A stretch of 64,000 bases of DNA from Flavobacteriia bacterium (GTDB taxonomy: Bacteria; Bacteroidota; Bacteroidia; Flavobacteriales_D; Crocinitomicaceae). Within the stretch, counting starts at the first letter, position 1; each line of letters opens with the position of its first letter. The position numbers were made by a program, and so were the translations under genes. Below the pieces are notes generated by a model. The model saw only the letters and a program-made list of their open reading frames with translations. It was not told the origin of the DNA and ran no database searches. Positions 21,175 to 32,306 of this stretch are shown here, in pieces. The stretch is taken from positions 34,273 through 98,272 of the forward strand of contig JACOTM010000007.1 in NCBI GenBank assembly GCA_016178305.1, in the 5' to 3' direction.

Positions 21175-23802
21175 ATGGACTTTACTAAATTCACAATCAA
21201 ATCACAAGAAGCTCTTTCTAAAGCGCAACTTATTACCGAAAAAAGTGGTAATCAAACAATTGAATTAGGGCATTTATTAAAAGCAATTTTAGAAGAAGAC
21301 AAGGAAATTGTACCTTATCTACTTCAAAAACTTTCTGTAAACCAAAAAATGCTAGAAATGGCTTTGGAGAAAATTATCGAATCTTATTCCAAAGTTTCTG
21401 GGGGGCAAATTTATTTAGCTCCGAACTCTCAAAAAGTATTAAATAATGCTTTAGATGAAATGAAAAATTTTGGAGACGAATTTGTTTCAATCGAAATGTT
21501 ACTCTACGCAATGCTCGATTCAAACGATTCTATTGGACATCTCTTAAAAGATAACAATATTACAAAATCAACTCTTAAACAAGCAATTATGGATTTAAGA
21601 AACGGAGACAAAGTAACTTCAAACAGTCAAGAAGGAACTTACAAATCATTAGAAAAATATGCTAAAAATTTAAATGAATTAGCTAAAGAAGGGAAATTAG
21701 ACCCTGTAATTGGACGCGATGACGAAATTAGACGTGTTTTACAAATATTAACTAGAAGAACTAAAAACAATCCTATATTAATTGGAGAACCTGGCGTTGG
21801 AAAAACAGCTATTGCCGAAGGATTAGCCCACCGAATAATTAGTGGTGATGTTCCTGAAAATTTAAAATCAAAGATTGTTTATTCACTTGATATGGGAGCG
21901 TTAATTGCAGGCGCTAAATACAAAGGTGAATTTGAAGAACGTTTAAAAGCTGTGATCAAAGAAGTTATTGCTGCTGATGGTGAAATTATTCTTTTTATTG
22001 ATGAAATTCATACTTTAGTTGGAGCAGGTGGAGGAGAAGGAGCTATGGATGCTGCAAACATTTTAAAACCTGCTTTAGCTCGTGGAGAATTAAGAGCCGT
22101 TGGAGCAACAACCTTAAATGAATATCAAAAATATTTCGAAAAAGACAAAGCGTTGGTTCGTCGTTTTCAAACCGTTTTAGTAGATGAACCGACAACCGAA
22201 GATGCTATTTCAATTTTACGAGGAATCAAAGAAAAATATGAAAATCATCACAAGGTGTTAATCAAAGATGAAGCGATTATTGCTGCTGTTGAGCTTTCTC
22301 AACGTTACATCACTGATCGCCAATTACCAGACAAAGCAATTGACTTAATTGACGAAGCTGCGTCTAAAGTTCGAATGGAAATTAATTCTAAACCTGAAGA
22401 ACTCGATGAATTGGAACGAAAAATCATGCAATTTGAAATTGAACGAGAAGCAATTAAACGTGAAAATGACATCAAAAAATTAGAATCTCTAGAAAAAGAA
22501 CTTTCAAATTTATCCCAACAAAGAGATGCTTTCAAAGCTAAATGGCAAGCCGAAAGAGACGTTATCGATGCCCTTCAAAAAATGAAAGAGGATATTGAAA
22601 ATTATAAATTTCAAGCTGATCAAGCTGAAAGAGCAGGAGACTATGGTAAAGTTGCTGAAATAAGATATGGAAAAATTAAAGAAACCGAAGAAACCATTGA
22701 GGCAACCAAACTAAAACTTCATGAAATGCAATCCCATTCCAAAATGATTAAAGAAGAAGTTGATGCTGAAGGAATTGCGGAAGTTGTTTCTAAATGGACT
22801 GGAATACCTGTGAATAAAATGATTGAAAGTGAAATTGCAAAATTGCTACGACTCGAAGATGAATTAGGAAAACGAGTTGTTGGACAACACGAAGCGATTG
22901 AAGCAATTTCCGATGCTGTACGTCGTTCAAGAGCTGGATTACAAGATGCACGCAGACCAATTGGCTCCTTTATATTTCTTGGTACAACAGGAGTTGGGAA
23001 AACAGAATTAGCAAAAGCTTTGGCTGAATATTTATTCAACGATGAAAATGCAATGACTCGAATTGACATGAGTGAATACCAAGAAAAACATGCTGTAAGT
23101 CGATTAGTGGGGGCCCCTCCAGGATATGTTGGCTACGATGAAGGGGGGCAATTAACAGAAGCCGTGCGTCGTCGTCCCTACTCTATTGTTTTACTAGATG
23201 AAATAGAAAAAGCACATCCAGATGTGTTCAATATACTACTTCAAGTTTTAGATGATGGTCGATTGACGGACAATAAAGGTCGTGTTGTAAATTTCAAAAA
23301 CACAATTATTATTATGACTTCAAATATTGGTTCTCAAGTTATTCATGAAAAATTTGACAATATTAAGCCTGCGGAATACGAGCGCGCTACAGAAAAAGCG
23401 AAATTTGAGTTAATGGAATTATTGAAACAAACAATTCGTCCAGAATTTTTAAATCGCATTGATGAAACCATCATGTTCTTACCATTAACCAAAGAAAACA
23501 TACATGAAATTGTACAAATACAATTAAATAATTTAAAACGAATTTTAATTGAAAAAGACATTCATTTAATCGTTTCAAAAGAAGCTTTTGAACATATTGC
23601 GGAAGTAGGATTTGACCCATATTTCGGAGCTAGACCAGTTAAAAGAGTTATACAAAGAGAAGTTTTAAATGAACTATCAAAATCAATTTTAGCAGGAAAA
23701 GTTGATACAACTACAAATGTTGTTATGGATATTTTTGATGGAAAAATAATTTTCAGAAAGCCCATTTCAGAAAAAGAAGAAGAAAAAATGATCAATTTTT
23801 AA
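21175..23802 (+). CDS. clpB: ATP-dependent disaggregase ClpB
   Basis: Two AAA+ modules ([31 protein letters not shown]), coiled-coil middle domain, double Clp N-terminal domain. Confidence 0.96.
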   Translation: MDFTKFTIKSQEALSKAQLITEKSGNQTIELGHLLKAILEEDKEIVPYLLQKLSVNQKMLEMALEKIIESYSKVSGGQIYLAPNSQKVLNNALDEMKNFGDEFVSIEMLLYAMLDSNDSIGHLLKDNNITKSTLKQAIMDLRNGDKVTSNSQEGTYKSLEKYAKNLNELAKEGKLDPVIGRDDEIRRVLQILTRRTKNNPILIGEPGVGKTAIAEGLAHRIISGDVPENLKSKIVYSLDMGALIAGAKYKGEFEERLKAVIKEVIAADGEIILFIDEIHTLVGAGGGEGAMDAANILKPALARGELRAVGATTLNEYQKYFEKDKALVRRFQTVLVDEPTTEDAISILRGIKEKYENHHKVLIKDEAIIAAVELSQRYITDRQLPDKAIDLIDEAASKVRMEINSKPEELDELERKIMQFEIEREAIKRENDIKKLESLEKELSNLSQQRDAFKAKWQAERDVIDALQKMKEDIENYKFQADQAERAGDYGKVAEIRYGKIKETEETIEATKLKLHEMQSHSKMIKEEVDAEGIAEVVSKWTGIPVNKMIESEIAKLLRLEDELGKRVVGQHEAIEAISDAVRRSRAGLQDARRPIGSFIFLGTTGVGKTELAKALAEYLFNDENAMTRIDMSEYQEKHAVSRLVGAPPGYVGYDEGGQLTEAVRRRPYSIVLLDEIEKAHPDVFNILLQVLDDGRLTDNKGRVVNFKNTIIIMTSNIGSQVIHEKFDNIKPAEYERATEKAKFELMELLKQTIRPEFLNRIDETIMFLPLTKENIHEIVQIQLNNLKRILIEKDIHLIVSKEAFEHIAEVGFDPYFGARPVKRVIQREVLNELSKSILAGKVDTTTNVVMDIFDGKIIFRKPISEKEEEKMINF

Positions 23803-23820
23803 TTTTTTTTCATTTTAATT

Positions 23821-23849
23821 TTGTAATTAAAAAAATTATCCTATCTTTG
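23821..23849 (+). promoter_or_regulatory. Bacteroidetes-type promoter in the intergenic region
   Basis: TTG (23821-23823), 18-nt spacer, TATCTTTG (23842-23849). Confidence 0.65.
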
Positions 23850-23854
23850 TTCTG

Positions 23855-23920
23855 ATTTAGGTGGTTAGGTTAGGTTGATTAAAAGGTAGAGAGGAGACGC
23901 CCGTTTCCTCTCTATTTTTT
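23855..23920 (+). ncRNA. candidate small RNA (~65 nt)
   Basis: Starts just after the consensus promoter and ends at a GC-rich stem-loop plus T7 tract; no ORF. Confidence 0.5.
23887..23920 (+). terminator. intrinsic terminator
   Basis: TAGAGAGGAGAC gccc GTTTCCTCTCTA then TTTTTTT. Confidence 0.8.
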
Positions 23921-24029
23921 TGTACTAATACCGTCGACATTAACCATTGTAAATTTAAAAAATGGTACTGGATTCTTAAAAAAATACAATAGGTATAAAT
24001 TTCCGACTTAAAGATTATATAAAAAAACT

Positions 24030-24989
24030 ATGAAAACTATTTTACTACTCGCTGTTGGATTATTTCTAACAATATCAATTGATGCTCAAGAAAAACGAAG
24101 CATTTTATTTTACAATGTTGAAAATTTATTTGATACAATTAATGACCCCAATATCAACGATGAAGAATTTTTACCAGAAAGCAAAAACAATTGGAACACT
24201 TCCAAGTACAATGAGAAATTAAATCATATCAATCAAGTTATTGAAGAAGTTGAAAATCCACTTATCATAGGATTATGTGAAATTGAAAATACTCAAGTTA
24301 TCCGTGATATCATCAATAAATCTTCCAAATTAAAAGGAAAATATGGTATTGTTCATTATGATAGTCCTGACGAACGTGGAATTGATGTTGGCTTAATGTA
24401 CGACAGTATCACTTTAAAAGTAATCGAATCTGGATATTTACGATACAGCCTTCCAGACACGGCATATTCTAAAACACGTGATATTCTGTGGGTAAAATTT
24501 AAAAAAGGAAAAACATCTTTCTATGCACTCGTAAATCATTGGCCAAGTAGAAGAAGCGGTGAAAAAGAAAGTGAAATCAACCGTGTAATTGCTGCAACTG
24601 CCGCAAAAACATTCATCGATTCAATTTTAACAAAAGATAAAAATGCTAAAATTGTTTTTATGGGAGATTTAAATGACCACCCTCAAGACAAAGCTCCACA
24701 AATGATTTACAGTATTTTAACTCAAATGATATACAAAACTTCGGGTGAATTTGGTGGAACTCATAATTTTAAAAATGAATGGGATGTTTTAGATCATATC
24801 GCCGTTTCGAGTGGTTTTTTAAATCCAAAAAAAGGGATTAAAATAGTACCAAATTCTGGTAAAATTCTTTCTCCTGCTTTCCTTATTACAACGTACAAAG
24901 GCGAAAAAGTCCCATTCAGAACTTACGCTAAAAACTATTTAGGAGGATATTCTGATCATCTTCCTGTTAAGATAGAAGTTGTTTTTTAA
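24030..24989 (+). CDS. endonuclease/exonuclease/phosphatase family protein, secreted
   Basis: SILFYNVENLFDT, GLCEIEN, NHWPSRR, MGDLNDHP, SDHLPV motifs. Confidence 0.87.
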   Translation: MKTILLLAVGLFLTISIDAQEKRSILFYNVENLFDTINDPNINDEEFLPESKNNWNTSKYNEKLNHINQVIEEVENPLIIGLCEIENTQVIRDIINKSSKLKGKYGIVHYDSPDERGIDVGLMYDSITLKVIESGYLRYSLPDTAYSKTRDILWVKFKKGKTSFYALVNHWPSRRSGEKESEINRVIAATAAKTFIDSILTKDKNAKIVFMGDLNDHPQDKAPQMIYSILTQMIYKTSGEFGGTHNFKNEWDVLDHIAVSSGFLNPKKGIKIVPNSGKILSPAFLITTYKGEKVPFRTYAKNYLGGYSDHLPVKIEVVF

Positions 24990-25028
24990 TCTTTCTTCCC
25001 TTGAGGGGAGACAAAGGGAAACTTAAAA

Positions 25029-26102
25029 CTAATTAAACAAATCATCCATCGTTAGCTGTGTATCTTTAGATTCTGTTGCAAATCCACTGATTTGAAATCC
25101 AATTAGTCGTACAGATTTATCTAATGGTAATACCAGTTCTATTAATCGATCTGCTAATTGTTCCAATTGAATTTTGGAGCTAATCTCAACGGTTTCAGTT
25201 ATTGAACGAGTCACTTGAGTAAAATCGTTATATTTTAATTTAATTGTAAGCGTCCGACCTTTTTGGGGATATGATTTATAGCGTTTCCACAAAATATCTA
25301 TACAATTAAATGCAAAATTTCTAAAATTTGTTTCATCGAAAATATCATTAGAAAAGGTAGTTTCTGCTCCGATACTTTTACGTTCACGATTAGAAATCAC
25401 TTCTCGCTCATCTATTCCTCTGACAATTGAGAACAAAAAAGAACCAATTTTCCCAAAATTAGATTGAAGTTCTTCCACCGAATACTTCATCAAATCTTTT
25501 CCTTTATAGATTTGCAATGAATGCATTTTCTCTGCAGTCACCTTCCCCACTCCAAAAAATCGTTCTACAGGTAAACTCTCCATGTAGGCAACTGCTTCTT
25601 CAGGTTTGATGACATATAATCCATTTGGCTTGTCTTGATCAGAAGCTAATTTTGCTAAAAACTTATTATATGAAACACCTGCTGATGCAATTAAATTAAG
25701 TTCTGTGAAAATGTCGTTTTTAATAGATTGAGCAATGAAAGTAGCTGAATTTAAACCCATTTTATTTTCTGTTACGTCTAAAAATGCTTCATCCAATGCT
25801 AAAGGTTCAATTGCGTCTGTATATCTTTTGAAGATGTTGTGTATGTGCTTTGAAATCTCCTTATATCGTTGAAAATTTGGTCGAACAAAAATTAAATCTG
25901 GGCACATTCGAGCAGCCATTTTTGAACTCATTGCTGATTTTACTCCAAATTTTCTAGCTTCATAACTCGCGGCTGCAATTACACCACGTTCCGAATTTCC
26001 TCCAACAGCTACAGGTTTTCCACGTAATTCTGGATTATCTAATTGTTCGACGGAAGCGTAAAAAGCATCCATATCTACATGGATTATCTTACGATTACTC
26101 AT
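25029..26102 (-). CDS. dinB: DNA polymerase IV (Y-family)
   Basis: KIIHVDMDAFYASVEQ, EPLALDEAFLDVT, GVSYNKFLAKLASDQDKPNG. Confidence 0.95.
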   Translation of the reverse strand: MSNRKIIHVDMDAFYASVEQLDNPELRGKPVAVGGNSERGVIAAASYEARKFGVKSAMSSKMAARMCPDLIFVRPNFQRYKEISKHIHNIFKRYTDAIEPLALDEAFLDVTENKMGLNSATFIAQSIKNDIFTELNLIASAGVSYNKFLAKLASDQDKPNGLYVIKPEEAVAYMESLPVERFFGVGKVTAEKMHSLQIYKGKDLMKYSVEELQSNFGKIGSFLFSIVRGIDEREVISNRERKSIGAETTFSNDIFDETNFRNFAFNCIDILWKRYKSYPQKGRTLTIKLKYNDFTQVTRSITETVEISSKIQLEQLADRLIELVLPLDKSVRLIGFQISGFATESKDTQLTMDDLFN

Positions 26103-26863
26103 TATTTCTTTTTAATATACTTAGCAGAAAGAATTGGTAGAAAGAAAATCATTAAAGTTAAAACAGATATAAACATATCAAAAGCCTCACTTTCAATCCA
26201 TTCAAATTTTTCTTTATTAAAATGTACCAAAACTGAAAAACACAATTTCACTCCTAAAATTCCAATTACAATAAAGGCTGATTTCTCTAAAAATGGATAT
26301 TTTTCCATCAAAACAACAAAATATTTTGCCACGTAACGCATTGCTAATATCCCTATAAATACACCTATACAAATGATAATTAAATTTTCCGTAAATGCCA
26401 CAACAGCAAAAATATTATCAATTGAAAAAACAATATCCATAAATTCAACAGCTAAAACAGTGGACCAAAAAACACCTAAAATTCCAACAGTATATTTATA
26501 TAAAAAACTCTTTTTTGTTTCTTTCGCTTCTGTTTCTGCTTCATCTTTCGTGTTTTGACTAAAATGCTGAATGCACATCCATAACAGATACAAGCCTCCG
26601 ATTGGTTTTAGCCACCATATTTCCAGAATTTTCTCAACCAAAACCAAGGCTACCCCCCTAAATATATAAGCACCTAAAATACCATATCGCAATGCTTTAG
26701 ATTGATTTTCAGGAGATAAATCTTTAACCATTGTAGCAAGAACTGCCGCATTATCAAAGGATAAAATAACTTCTAACAATATGATTCCTAAAATCAAAAA
26801 TAATGCATTTAACGGATTATTTGAAAACTCGTTAATAAATTCATACCATTGCTCTACTATCAT
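26102..26863 (-). CDS. TerC family integral membrane protein
   Basis: LLEVILSFDNAAVLA and EFMDIVFSIDNIFAVVAFT TerC motifs. Confidence 0.85.
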   Translation of the reverse strand: MIVEQWYEFINEFSNNPLNALFLILGIILLEVILSFDNAAVLATMVKDLSPENQSKALRYGILGAYIFRGVALVLVEKILEIWWLKPIGGLYLLWMCIQHFSQNTKDEAETEAKETKKSFLYKYTVGILGVFWSTVLAVEFMDIVFSIDNIFAVVAFTENLIIICIGVFIGILAMRYVAKYFVVLMEKYPFLEKSAFIVIGILGVKLCFSVLVHFNKEKFEWIESEAFDMFISVLTLMIFFLPILSAKYIKKK

Positions 26864-27014
26864 ATAATCTTAATTTGTCATATTTATACAAAGATACTTT
26901 TTAGAATTATTTTAACCTTATGAAATCAAAACAATATGCGCTTTTCTTTCGAATCATTGAATACAAACTTCTTCAATTTAAAAAAAACGTATTTTTACCT
27001 TAAATAAAATAACG

Positions 27015-29048
27015 ATGGATTTTCAACTTTTTTCAGATTTTCAACCAACTGGTGATCAACCAGAAGCAATTAAACAACTTGTTACAGGTTTAAATGATGA
27101 AACACACGACCAAACTTTATTAGGTGTTACTGGAAGTGGAAAAACTTTTACGATTGCAAATGTAATTAAAGAAGTAAATCGTCCAACTTTAATTTTATCA
27201 CATAACAAAACCTTGGCAGCCCAATTGTACGGTGAATTCAAACAATTTTTCCCCCACAATGCTGTTGAATATTTCGTTTCATATTACGACTATTATCAAC
27301 CGGAAGCATATATGCCTGTTACAGGTACTTACATAGAAAAAGATTTACAAATTAATGATGAATTAGAAAAATTAAGACTATCAACTACTTCCGCCCTCCT
27401 TTCTGGTCGAAAAGACATTGTTGTTGTTTCATCTGTTTCCTGCATTTATGGTATCGGAAATCCAAATGAATTTGCAAATAGTATCATGTCTATTCATGTT
27501 GGTATGTCTTACCCTAGAAATAAATTTTTATATAAATTAGTTGAAAATCTTTATTCTCGAGCAAATCAAGAATTTAAAAGGGGAATGTTTCGTGTAAAAG
27601 GCGATACAATTGATATTTATTTAGCTTATACAGATTATGCTTTGAGGGTTGAATTTTGGGGAGATGATATTGAATCTATTGCATCTATTGATCCTGAAAC
27701 AAATACGAAGTTCGATATATATACCGAAATCAACATCTATCCTGCAAATATTTTTGTATCAAGCCCAGAAACAACCAGACAAGCTTTAGATCAAATCGGA
27801 GAAGACATGACTTTGCAAGTCGAAGCTTTTCGAAAAGAAAGAAAAATTGAAGAAAGTAAAAGATTAAAAGAACGCGTCGATTATGACATCGAAATGATTC
27901 GAGAACTTGGATATTGTTCTGGTATTGAAAATTATTCCCGATATTTCGATCAACGACTTCCCGGTACAAGACCTTTCTGCTTATTAGATTATTTCCCTAA
28001 AGACTTCATGCTTGTTATCGACGAAAGTCATGTCACTGTCCCACAAGTTCGCGCAATGTACGGGGGTGATCGCGCACGTAAAATAAATCTCGTTGATTAC
28101 GGATTCAGGCTTCAAGCAGCAATGGATAATAGACCTTTAAAATTTGAAGAATTTGAAATGTTAATGCCTCAAACAATTTACGTTTCTGCTACTCCCGCTG
28201 ATTTTGAATTGGAAAAATCTGGAGGAGTAGTCGTTGAACAAGTCATCAGACCTACAGGCTTATTAGATCCTATTATTCATGTTCGCCCAAGTTTAAACCA
28301 AATAGATGATCTAATTGAAGAGATTCAACAGCGAATTGATAAAGATGAACGTACTTTGGTTACGACCTTAACAAAACGGATGGCCGAAGAATTGCATAAA
28401 TATTTTGACCGTATGGGAATTCTATGCCGCTACATTCACAGTGATATCGACACTATTGAACGGGTTGAAATATTAAGGCAATTACGTTTAGGAACGTTTC
28501 ATGTTTTGATTGGAGTCAATTTATTACGAGAAGGATTGGATCTACCAGAAGTTTCCTTAGTTGCCATTTTAGATGCTGACAAAGAAGGTTTTTTGAGAAA
28601 TGTTCGATCTTTAGTTCAAACAGTTGGCCGAGCAGCCAGAAATGTCAACGGAACAGTAATTATGTACGCTGATCGAATGACAGATTCTATGCAAAAAACT
28701 ATTGATGAAACAGCTAGAAGAAGAAAAATTCAAGAAGATTATAATATCGCACATGGATTAACTCCTCAGCCTTTAAATAAATCAAAAGATAAAATTATCG
28801 AATCAACAAAAGTGGCTGATGGAACAGGGATTTACCTTGAGCGTAATGACACCTCTTCTGAAAATGGTTTTACACTTGCAGCAGAGCCAAGAACAACTAA
28901 TTACGGTTCAGAAGACTTCGACAAAGCAATAAAATCCACTAGAAAAGCAATGGAAAAAGCCGCTAAAGAGCTAGATTTCATGGAAGCTGCACGTTTGAGA
29001 GATATATTATTTGAGTTAGAGAGTCGGAAGAAGAAAATAAAAAAGTAA
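27015..29048 (+). CDS. uvrB: excinuclease ABC subunit B
   Basis: LLGVTGSGKTFTIANV, YYDYYQPEAY, DESHVTVPQ, GINLLREGLDLPEV-type motifs, C-terminal UVR domain. Confidence 0.96.
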   Translation: MDFQLFSDFQPTGDQPEAIKQLVTGLNDETHDQTLLGVTGSGKTFTIANVIKEVNRPTLILSHNKTLAAQLYGEFKQFFPHNAVEYFVSYYDYYQPEAYMPVTGTYIEKDLQINDELEKLRLSTTSALLSGRKDIVVVSSVSCIYGIGNPNEFANSIMSIHVGMSYPRNKFLYKLVENLYSRANQEFKRGMFRVKGDTIDIYLAYTDYALRVEFWGDDIESIASIDPETNTKFDIYTEINIYPANIFVSSPETTRQALDQIGEDMTLQVEAFRKERKIEESKRLKERVDYDIEMIRELGYCSGIENYSRYFDQRLPGTRPFCLLDYFPKDFMLVIDESHVTVPQVRAMYGGDRARKINLVDYGFRLQAAMDNRPLKFEEFEMLMPQTIYVSATPADFELEKSGGVVVEQVIRPTGLLDPIIHVRPSLNQIDDLIEEIQQRIDKDERTLVTTLTKRMAEELHKYFDRMGILCRYIHSDIDTIERVEILRQLRLGTFHVLIGVNLLREGLDLPEVSLVAILDADKEGFLRNVRSLVQTVGRAARNVNGTVIMYADRMTDSMQKTIDETARRRKIQEDYNIAHGLTPQPLNKSKDKIIESTKVADGTGIYLERNDTSSENGFTLAAEPRTTNYGSEDFDKAIKSTRKAMEKAAKELDFMEAARLRDILFELESRKKKIKK

Positions 29049-29084
29049 ATCATTTAAACTCTAATTCCAGTAAGCTTATTCCAA

Positions 29085-29115
29085 AAAGAGGCCACCCCTT
29101 TCAGGACAGCCTCTA
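29085..29115 (-). terminator. intrinsic terminator downstream of the TPR gene
   Basis: Minus strand AGAGGC...GCCTCTTTTT hairpin. Confidence 0.6.
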
Positions 29116-29136
29116 TCTCTTAAAAGTATAGTTCTA

Positions 29137-30756
29137 CTATTTACCGTGAACACTTTGAAAAAAAGCAATTGCTTGCTTGTCATTAGGATCTAATGTTCGA
29201 ACAATTTCCCAATATTTCTTAGCTTCATCTTTATTTTTTTCAGCAGAATTAATGTAATAATCACCTAAATATTTACTTGCTTCAATTGTAAATGTTTTGT
29301 ATGAAGGAGCACTCATTTCTTCTGGTTTTAGCATATCTACGAATTTTTTATAGTTGTCTTTTGCCAACCATTTTGTAGTAGGTGTTTCAAATTTATATTT
29401 ACATCTAGCAATCCACATGTAAGCAACAGAAAATGAAGGAGAGCGTTCCGCTAATTTAGAAAAACAAGAGTCTGCTAAAGCATAATTTTTGGGACCAAAA
29501 TAATAAGCTTTACCAAAATCATAATATTCTTGAGCAGTAATATTATTAGGATTACCATTCATTTTTTTTATGTATGTTGCAATAACATTGTCGTATTTTT
29601 TAGCTTTCGAATATATTTTAGCGATTTCACCTAACATATCTTTTGTAATACTCGTATCCTTTAAAGCAGCTGATTCATACTGAGAAATAGCCAATGAGTC
29701 TTTTCCTAATTTGGTGTACAACATACCTTTGTATTTATAATCCGAACCGATAATTTTTTCAGCAGGAACAATTTTAAAGAAATTATCTGAAGACATTAAG
29801 CCTTTTTCAAAATTTACATTTACAGGGTCAGATGCACATTCAAAATATGAGTATGTCAACATTCTTTCAATATAAAAATTATTAAAACCATTGTTTTGAA
29901 CATTTAATAATTCAGGTATTGCTTCACAATATTTTTTACCTGTAAAAAGAGAAGTAGCAAATCTATATCTTGCTTCAACACTGTTATTTAATGCTAAATA
30001 TTTTTTCCAATTTTCAATTGCTTTTGATGATTGGTTGAACATCATGTTTAATTCTGCATTTTCTCTAAAAGCCGGAGCATAAGTTGGATCTAGAGATTGA
30101 GCCTCTTTATATTTTGAATCAGCTAATTCATAATTCCTTGCTCTTTGGTACAATTTTGCAGTTCGAACAATTCCTTTACTTGATTTTGGATTCAATGATA
30201 AAGCTAAATTATAGTTTTTAATTGCTGGACTACCATCTGTGGGAGTTTTTTCCAATAAAGCATCCCCTAAAATCAAATAACTTTCAGGATTTTTACTATC
30301 AATTTTAATTGCTAATTCTAACAACCTAATTGCTTCGTCTAAATGTTTAATAGGAGCATACGTGAAAATTTCAGCTGTTTTACGTAACACTTCTGCATTT
30401 TTATTTTTAGTCATCACTAAAGCTTTTACCATAAAAGTTCTAGCTTTTGCAGTATCACCTTTATACCACAAGTATTTACCTTGACCAACAACATTTAAAG
30501 CATTTAAAGGATCAATAGTACTTCCTTTAACCCACATCATATTTGCAGAGTCCATTTCATCTTTTTTGAAATAATTTTCTCCGTAATAATAATAATTATC
30601 CGCTTTTGCAGGTTCTTTTGCTATCAATGCATTAAATTCAGAACCAGCAACCGCATATCTCTCATTATCTGTTTTCTTGATTGCTTCTTCGAGTGACTGT
30701 GCTTGTGCAAATGATCCAAAAAGGAATGAAAATGCTAAAATTTTATACGTTTTCAT
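29137..30756 (-). CDS. tetratricopeptide repeat protein, secreted/periplasmic
   Basis: Signal peptide plus multiple TPRs; sits downstream of PstS-like and TonB genes, as is common in Bacteroidetes. Confidence 0.8.
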   Translation of the reverse strand: MKTYKILAFSFLFGSFAQAQSLEEAIKKTDNERYAVAGSEFNALIAKEPAKADNYYYYGENYFKKDEMDSANMMWVKGSTIDPLNALNVVGQGKYLWYKGDTAKARTFMVKALVMTKNKNAEVLRKTAEIFTYAPIKHLDEAIRLLELAIKIDSKNPESYLILGDALLEKTPTDGSPAIKNYNLALSLNPKSSKGIVRTAKLYQRARNYELADSKYKEAQSLDPTYAPAFRENAELNMMFNQSSKAIENWKKYLALNNSVEARYRFATSLFTGKKYCEAIPELLNVQNNGFNNFYIERMLTYSYFECASDPVNVNFEKGLMSSDNFFKIVPAEKIIGSDYKYKGMLYTKLGKDSLAISQYESAALKDTSITKDMLGEIAKIYSKAKKYDNVIATYIKKMNGNPNNITAQEYYDFGKAYYFGPKNYALADSCFSKLAERSPSFSVAYMWIARCKYKFETPTTKWLAKDNYKKFVDMLKPEEMSAPSYKTFTIEASKYLGDYYINSAEKNKDEAKKYWEIVRTLDPNDKQAIAFFQSVHGK

Positions 30757-30896
30757 GTTGTTATTTTATTTAATAAATTTTGTTTTTGTTTTAACTATAT
30801 TAATCTAATCAATTGTCTTGCCAAAAAATTCTTTTATTGATTTTTGGCAAAAATAATCAATTTATTATGCCGTTAAACATTTTGAATAGTTTATTC

Positions 30897-31811
30897 TTAT
30901 TCTAAAACAATTTTTAATTGTCGTGTAGGCGCTACATCGGGAACAAGGTTCGATTTATGAATAATTAATTGTCCCTTTTCACGAATACAATAGTTTTGAA
31001 ACCCAGTATTAATACTATGCATATTTCCGCGATTAATCATCCATATCTCACGAGTTAAAGGGTAATCTTTGGTGTAAATGTTATTTTGATTTGGTCGGTA
31101 ATATTTCGATTTTTCATTTTTTGCAACCCGCATAACAGTTAAACCTTCTAAATATTTCCAAATTTGTTTGTCATCCTCATCACTAATCCAACTAAAACCA
31201 ATAACTCCTATTGAACTTTTATTCTTCTTCACAAAGTCAATAACATTTTTTGTAGATTTAGCTGTGAAAACATTTTTTGCCAATGAATTATTTGCGATTA
31301 ATTTTCGAAAATAATTAAAATTAGCTGTATTTTCATTATCGAACACAAGTGCTATTTTTGTTTTTAATGTTGGCCAAACAGTATCTTTTCCTAGTAATAT
31401 CTTTTTGATTTTCTCAAGTGTAATCAATGAATCTACATTTTGTTTATTAATCAATAATGCTACAGCATCTTTTGCTAATCTATAAGTAACAATGTTTGCT
31501 CGTTGATTTTTCAATGTACGATATTCTTTTTGAGTTAAATCTCTTGAAATACAGATTGTTTTTGTTTGATCCATAAAAAAAGCATTGATTGCCTCGTTTT
31601 CAGGTTTATAATCAATTGTCAAATCTGCTCCTGGTCTTTGACCTTCGAAGGTATATTCTATTGCTTCAAATAAAGGTTGATATGATTCATCAATCATCAT
31701 TTTTCCTTCACCTATACTATGGGTTTCAATTTTTTCGTCTTTTGAATCAGAACAACTGATAAAAAAAACAATCATTAACATATTAATTATTAATATTTTA
31801 ATCTTCTTCAT
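30897..31811 (-). CDS. PstS-like substrate-binding lipoprotein
   Basis: Lipobox (MIVFFISCSDS); periplasmic-binding fold region ...KILLGKDTVWPTLKTKIALVFDNENTANFNYFR... Confidence 0.75.
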   Translation of the reverse strand: MKKIKILIINMLMIVFFISCSDSKDEKIETHSIGEGKMMIDESYQPLFEAIEYTFEGQRPGADLTIDYKPENEAINAFFMDQTKTICISRDLTQKEYRTLKNQRANIVTYRLAKDAVALLINKQNVDSLITLEKIKKILLGKDTVWPTLKTKIALVFDNENTANFNYFRKLIANNSLAKNVFTAKSTKNVIDFVKKNKSSIGVIGFSWISDEDDKQIWKYLEGLTVMRVAKNEKSKYYRPNQNNIYTKDYPLTREIWMINRGNMHSINTGFQNYCIREKGQLIIHKSNLVPDVAPTRQLKIVLE

Positions 31812-31834
31812 TTTTATAAAATTAATTTATTGTT

Positions 31835-32290
31835 TTATTTTGTTAATTTGAAATTTATCGGGACTACGTAATAACTATTTACAATTTTACCATCTTTTTG
31901 AGCTGGTTTCCAATTGGGCATTAATTTTAAAATTCGAATAGCTTCACGGTCGCATTCAGGACAATCTGGAACACCTTTTACGACTACAATATTTTTAATT
32001 TGTCCTTCTTTATCAACAACAAATTTTATAAAGCTTTTACCTTGAATATTTTTGTTTAATGCTGATTTGGGATAATTAATATTTTTAGAAAGAAATAAAG
32101 AAAACGCTTCATGTCCACCTGGATATTCAGCTTGCTCATCTACAAAAGTGGCTATTTCTTCAGATTTTATTGAATCGCTTTTGGGCTCGGATTCGGGAAT
32201 AATGAAAGTTTCTGTTCCTTCATTAGTACTTTGACTAAAAGAAAAAGTGTAAATGTTAGAAAGTGTAAAAATGATTAAGAGTATTTTCAT
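31835..32290 (-). CDS. secreted TonB C-terminal-domain protein with CPEC motif
   Basis: Signal peptide; EYPGGHEAFSLFLSKNINYPKSA...GVPDCPECDREAIRILKLMPNWKPAQKDGK. Confidence 0.8.
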   Translation of the reverse strand: MKILLIIFTLSNIYTFSFSQSTNEGTETFIIPESEPKSDSIKSEEIATFVDEQAEYPGGHEAFSLFLSKNINYPKSALNKNIQGKSFIKFVVDKEGQIKNIVVVKGVPDCPECDREAIRILKLMPNWKPAQKDGKIVNSYYVVPINFKLTK

Positions 32291-32306
32291 TTTGCGATTT
32301 TAATAT

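Noticed and set aside
22305-23795. Several minus-strand ORFs inside clpB
   Set aside because: Antisense shadows of a highly conserved ClpB frame; compositionally Ser-rich as expected for reverse frames.
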